DNA of 64,000 bases from Alcanivoracaceae bacterium. Lineage in GTDB: Bacteria > Pseudomonadota > Gammaproteobacteria > Xanthomonadales > Marinicellaceae. A program made the position numbers and the translations under genes. Of the stretch, positions 60,782 to 64,000 are shown piece after piece. The notes under the pieces were generated by a model, which had not been told where the DNA came from, searched no databases, and saw nothing but the letters and a program-made list of their open reading frames with translations. Position 1 is the first letter of the stretch. The number at the start of each line of letters is the position of its first letter. Location of the stretch: contig JADGEI010000012.1 in NCBI GenBank assembly GCA_016744455.1, forward strand, positions 1-64,000, read 5' to 3'.

Positions 60782-63700
60782 ATGAAAAATTTAATGCTTA
60801 TTCTTATCACGTTATTATTGATTTTTGCTGGTAATAGTTTTGCAAATAATCCACCAGATGGCGTTTCGCCACAACAGTGGCAAAGTGTCAAACAACAAAT
60901 AGCGGCATCCAAATATTTTCCACAAGTTGATAAGTCTGGATTTTACACGGCTCATAATGCAGCGCAGGGTTGGCAGCTGCAATATGCAGCCGATGGTATG
61001 ACAACACTCAAGAACACCGATTACCGCATTGGCATGAAATTACAATCAATTGGATCGTATCGTGTTAACAGTGCACCTGATATTGAAATTAAAGAAAACA
61101 CGCTGTTTTACCACCACAGCCCAACGATTAAGGAGTGGTGGACTAATACCGCCGATAAAACTGAGCAGTGGTTTGGTATCAGCAATCGACCAATCACTGG
61201 TAGTTATGAATTAAAAGTTAATATTGAATTAGACACTGACACCACTGTCAGCCAAGCTGGCGACCAGCTGATTTTTACCGCCCAACAAGGTCAGAATATT
61301 AACTACGATAAGTTAAAGGTCTGGGACAGTCGAGGAAATATCCTGCCAAGTCGTATGCAACTAGCGAAAAATCATGATAGTTTTGCTTTGATTGTTGATG
61401 ACCGTTTGGCGACTTATCCAATCACCATTGACCCTAGTTTTAGTCAAGACAGTTATATCAAACCAGCTGTAACTGATACCAATGATTGGTTTGGTTATTC
61501 GGTTGATATTGACGGTGATATTATGGTTGTAGGTACATTATTGGAGGACAGTGCCTCGCAACTGATTAATGGCGACAGCAGTGATAACAGTGCTGTTAGT
61601 GCTGGGGCAGCTTATGTGTTTGCGCTCATTGGTATTGACTGGGTACAACAAGCCTACCTAAAAGCCAGTAATGCAGAGGCTGGTGACTCATTTGGCCGCT
61701 CTGTTGCAGTATCAGGCTCTACTGTTGTGGTAGGTGCGAGTGCAGAAGATGGGGACGCTAATAGCACTATGAATTCTCCCAACAATAACAGTTCTGGTTC
61801 GGGAGCAGCCTACGTGTTCACGCGTAGCGGTTCAACCTGGACTCAGCAAGCCTATCTAAAGGCGTTTAATGTTGGCGATTTTGATCTATTTGGTACATCA
61901 GTGGCTATTGATGGCAATACCATTGTGGTTGGCGCCATATCAGATGATGGCGATGCAGGTAGCACAATGGATTTACCTAATGAAAACGCATTCTCTGCTG
62001 GTGCAGTGCATGTATTTACTCGCATTGGTACAACTTGGACACAAGAAGGTTATTTGAAAGCCAGTAACGCAGAAGTCAATGACAAACTTGGGAGTTCGGT
62101 TGCCATTGATGGAAATACCGTGGTGGCTGGTGCTTTCGGTGAAGATGGCGATGCTAACAGCAGTATTAATGCCCCAAATAACGCTGCTATTGACGCAGGG
62201 GCCGCATATGTTTTCGTGCGAGATGTAACTTCTTGGAGCCAACAAGGCTACCTCAAAGCACATAATGCAGAAGCAAATGATCAATTTAGCAATGATACTG
62301 GTAATGCTGTTGCCGTTGATGGTGACACTGTTGTGGTGGGATCTTACAAAGAGGATGGCGATGCCAGTAGCAGCATAAATTCACCCAATAACAATGCGGT
62401 TGATGCTGGTGCGGCGTATGTTTTTGTTCGAGATGATACAATATGGAACCAACAATCCTATTTAAAAGCAAGTAATGCCGAGCTGGATGATTCGTTTGCT
62501 TTCTCAGTAGATATAGCAGGAGAAACCATTGTCGTTGGAGCGAGAAGAGAAGATGGTGATTTAAACAGTAGTTTGGAATTCCCAAATAATAATTCTACAT
62601 TATCAGGTGCGGCTTATGTCTTTTCGCGTAATAATTCTGACTGGCAGTTAAAAGGCTATCTCAAAGGTGAGAATACGCATCATTTTGATTCATTCGGTAG
62701 ATCGGTTGCCATTAACGAGGGCAACATAATCGTAGGGTCAACGGGAGAAGATGGAGATGCCAACAGCACCATAGTTACTCCCAATGACAATACAATCGAC
62801 GCAGGTGCGGTTTATCTGTTTAAAGGTATGTATTATATTGGCGGTAATGTCTTGGGCTTACCCTTTGGTGGTCCACTGGAGTTATTCCTAAATGGCAGTG
62901 AAATTTTATCAGTAACCAATAATGGCGCTTATGAATTTCCAACCGATGTCACGCTCAACAGTTCCTATACGGTCAGTATTTCTAGTGTGCCAGCAGGCTA
63001 CACTTGTTCTATCATAAATGCTTCAGGGTCTGTCGGTTATGATGATGTTACCGATGCCAATATATTTTGTTCAACCAGCAGTTACAGCGTTGGCGGTTCA
63101 GTCACTGGTTTAACTGGAACTGGCCTTGTACTGCGTAATAACGGTGTTTATGATGTCATCATTAACAGCAATGGTGGTTTTGCTTTTACCCCTGATTTTG
63201 CCAATGGCACACCCTATGATGTCGTGGTATTAACCCAGCCCAACAATGGACAAACCTGTAGTATCTCTAATGGCAGTGGCACAATTACAGGTGGAGATAC
63301 CAATATTAGTGTGGTTTGTGTTGGGGCTGATTACAATATTGGTGGTACTGTCAGTGGTTTAACGGGTACATTGATATTACAAAACAATAACAGCGATGAT
63401 TTAACCCTCACAAGCAATGGAAGTTTTACTTTCACAAGCCCAATAACAGACGGTAATCCTTATGCTGTCAGTGTTTTGAGTCAACCCAATGGCCAAACGT
63501 GCACCATAGACAATGCAAACGGCACGGTCGCAGGTGCTGATGTGACCAATGTTCAGGTTACCTGTACGACCAATACTTATTTTATTGGTGGTTCTTCTAG
63601 TGGTTTGGCAGCAGCTGGATTAGTTTTGCAAAATAATGGTAGCGACGATTTAACCATTACCAGCAATGGTAGTTTTGTTTTCACAAGCCCAATAACAGAT

Positions 63701-64000
63701 GGAAATATTTATGCTGTTAGTATTTTAAGTCAACCCAACGGTCAATCCTGTACCATAGACAATGCAAACGGTACGGTTTCAGGTGCTGATGTGACCAATG
63801 TTCAGATTACTTGTACAGTTAATACTTATTTTATTGGTGGTGCTGTCAGCGGTTTGACTGCTGCTGGATTAGTATTGCAAAATAATGGCGGTGATGATTT
63901 AAATATAATCAGCAATGGTGGCTATGTTTTTTCTCAGCCATTGGTGGATCATAGCAATTATACGGTGTCTGTTTCTAGCCAGCCTAATAATCAAAATTGC
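60782..64000 (+). CDS. Very large secreted FG-GAP and Ig-like repeat protein (3' end beyond window)
   Basis: From ATG 60782 the frame is open for 1073 codons to the window edge. A signal peptide (MKNLMLILITLLLIFAGNSFA) and a unique N-terminal domain (about 25-220) lead into about six FG-GAP-type repeats (61470-62830) with the pattern DSFGRSVAVSGSTVVVGAS, EDGDA, AGAAYVF, YLKASNAE. Five near-identical Ig-like units of about 83 aa follow from 62834 (YxIGGxVSGL, LVLQNN, SNGSF, QPNGQTCTI, VTC). It is probably a cell-surface or released adhesin. The C-terminus is unseen. Confidence 0.85.
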   Translation, partial: MKNLMLILITLLLIFAGNSFANNPPDGVSPQQWQSVKQQIAASKYFPQVDKSGFYTAHNAAQGWQLQYAADGMTTLKNTDYRIGMKLQSIGSYRVNSAPDIEIKENTLFYHHSPTIKEWWTNTADKTEQWFGISNRPITGSYELKVNIELDTDTTVSQAGDQLIFTAQQGQNINYDKLKVWDSRGNILPSRMQLAKNHDSFALIVDDRLATYPITIDPSFSQDSYIKPAVTDTNDWFGYSVDIDGDIMVVGTLLEDSASQLINGDSSDNSAVSAGAAYVFALIGIDWVQQAYLKASNAEAGDSFGRSVAVSGSTVVVGASAEDGDANSTMNSPNNNSSGSGAAYVFTRSGSTWTQQAYLKAFNVGDFDLFGTSVAIDGNTIVVGAISDDGDAGSTMDLPNENAFSAGAVHVFTRIGTTWTQEGYLKASNAEVNDKLGSSVAIDGNTVVAGAFGEDGDANSSINAPNNAAIDAGAAYVFVRDVTSWSQQGYLKAHNAEANDQFSNDTGNAVAVDGDTVVVGSYKEDGDASSSINSPNNNAVDAGAAYVFVRDDTIWNQQSYLKASNAELDDSFAFSVDIAGETIVVGARREDGDLNSSLEFPNNNSTLSGAAYVFSRNNSDWQLKGYLKGENTHHFDSFGRSVAINEGNIIVGSTGEDGDANSTIVTPNDNTIDAGAVYLFKGMYYIGGNVLGLPFGGPLELFLNGSEILSVTNNGAYEFPTDVTLNSSYTVSISSVPAGYTCSIINASGSVGYDDVTDANIFCSTSSYSVGGSVTGLTGTGLVLRNNGVYDVIINSNGGFAFTPDFANGTPYDVVVLTQPNNGQTCSISNGSGTITGGDTNISVVCVGADYNIGGTVSGLTGTLILQNNNSDDLTLTSNGSFTFTSPITDGNPYAVSVLSQPNGQTCTIDNANGTVAGADVTNVQVTCTTNTYFIGGSSSGLAAAGLVLQNNGSDDLTITSNGSFVFTSPITDGNIYAVSILSQPNGQSCTIDNANGTVSGADVTNVQITCTVNTYFIGGAVSGLTAAGLVLQNNGGDDLNIISNGGYVFSQPLVDHSNYTVSVSSQPNNQNC
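62834..64000 (+). repeat. Tandem ~249-bp in-frame repeats
   Basis: Repeat units begin at about 62834, 63083, 63332, 63578 and 63827, with spacings of 249, 249, 246 and 249 bp. Units 3 to 5 are highly similar at DNA level (for example CAACCCAA(T/C)GG(C/T)CAA and GATGTGACCAATGTTCAG recur). Each encodes one beta-sandwich unit with two Cys (QTC and VTC). Such arrays can expand or contract by recombination. Confidence 0.85.

Noticed and set aside
62834..64000. CRISPR-like array
   Set aside because: The period is about 249 bp, in frame and protein-coding; there are no short repeats with unique spacers.

Overview
The window looks like an AT-rich gammaproteobacterial chromosome. The clearest markers are a DUF1820 / NtrX-like regulator / TrkA operon, HrpA, ZapE, AmpG and a class A PBP1A. 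Many large secreted proteins and reg-propeller hybrid sensor kinases point towards the Xanthomonadales/Marinicella side of the class. That placement is an inference from gene content only. No rRNA, tRNA, CRISPR array or phage block was recognised.

Layout. 1-4.6 kb: two same-orientation IS1595/ISXO2-type insertion sequences (the left one cut by the window edge) flank a ParE/RelE toxin-antitoxin pair, an LTA-synthase-like sulfatase and a frameshifted, IS-truncated saccharopine-dehydrogenase-like gene. 4.7-10.6 kb: two small secreted proteins, an S9 peptidase, an Na+/solute symporter, decayed coding remnants and an M74-type murein endopeptidase. 10.7-16.7 kb: a propeller hybrid kinase head-to-head with an OmpR-type regulator/kinase pair whose regulator has no ordinary start codon. 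16.9-26.1 kb: a double spondin-domain secreted protein, PBP1A, a small membrane protein, and a minus-strand operon of AmpG, alpha/beta hydrolase, ZapE and a TlpA-like lipoprotein. 26.4-46 kb: two secreted lamin-tail nucleases (endonuclease I type and EEP type), a full hybrid two-component regulator with AraC output, patatin, GDPD-like protein, DUF5916 protein, NhaC, rhomboid protease, and DUF1820/NtrX-like/TrkA. 46-50 kb: HrpA. 50-60 kb: a signalling island of Ser/Thr kinase with TPRs, ECF sigma factor and CadC-like regulator, flanked by two secreted proteins. 60.8-64 kb: a very large FG-GAP plus tandem-repeat surface protein running off the window.

How the genes may work together. Four secreted proteins (ending at 28644, 42186, 50209 and 57458) finish with the same short acidic/aromatic tail, (D/E)-x-(I/M)-F-x-(N/D)-(G/S)-F-E. 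This may be an undescribed C-terminal sorting or anchoring signal. One of the four is followed directly by a rhomboid protease. The ECF sigma factor carries Thr52 where ordinary ECFs have their acidic DAED stretch, and its gene overlaps the kinase gene by 4 bp. This fits the phosphorylation-activated sigma mechanism known from kinase-linked ECFs, and the same-strand secreted FG-GAP gene is a likely target. Several genes have good promoters placed so close to the start codon that their mRNAs should be leaderless or nearly so.
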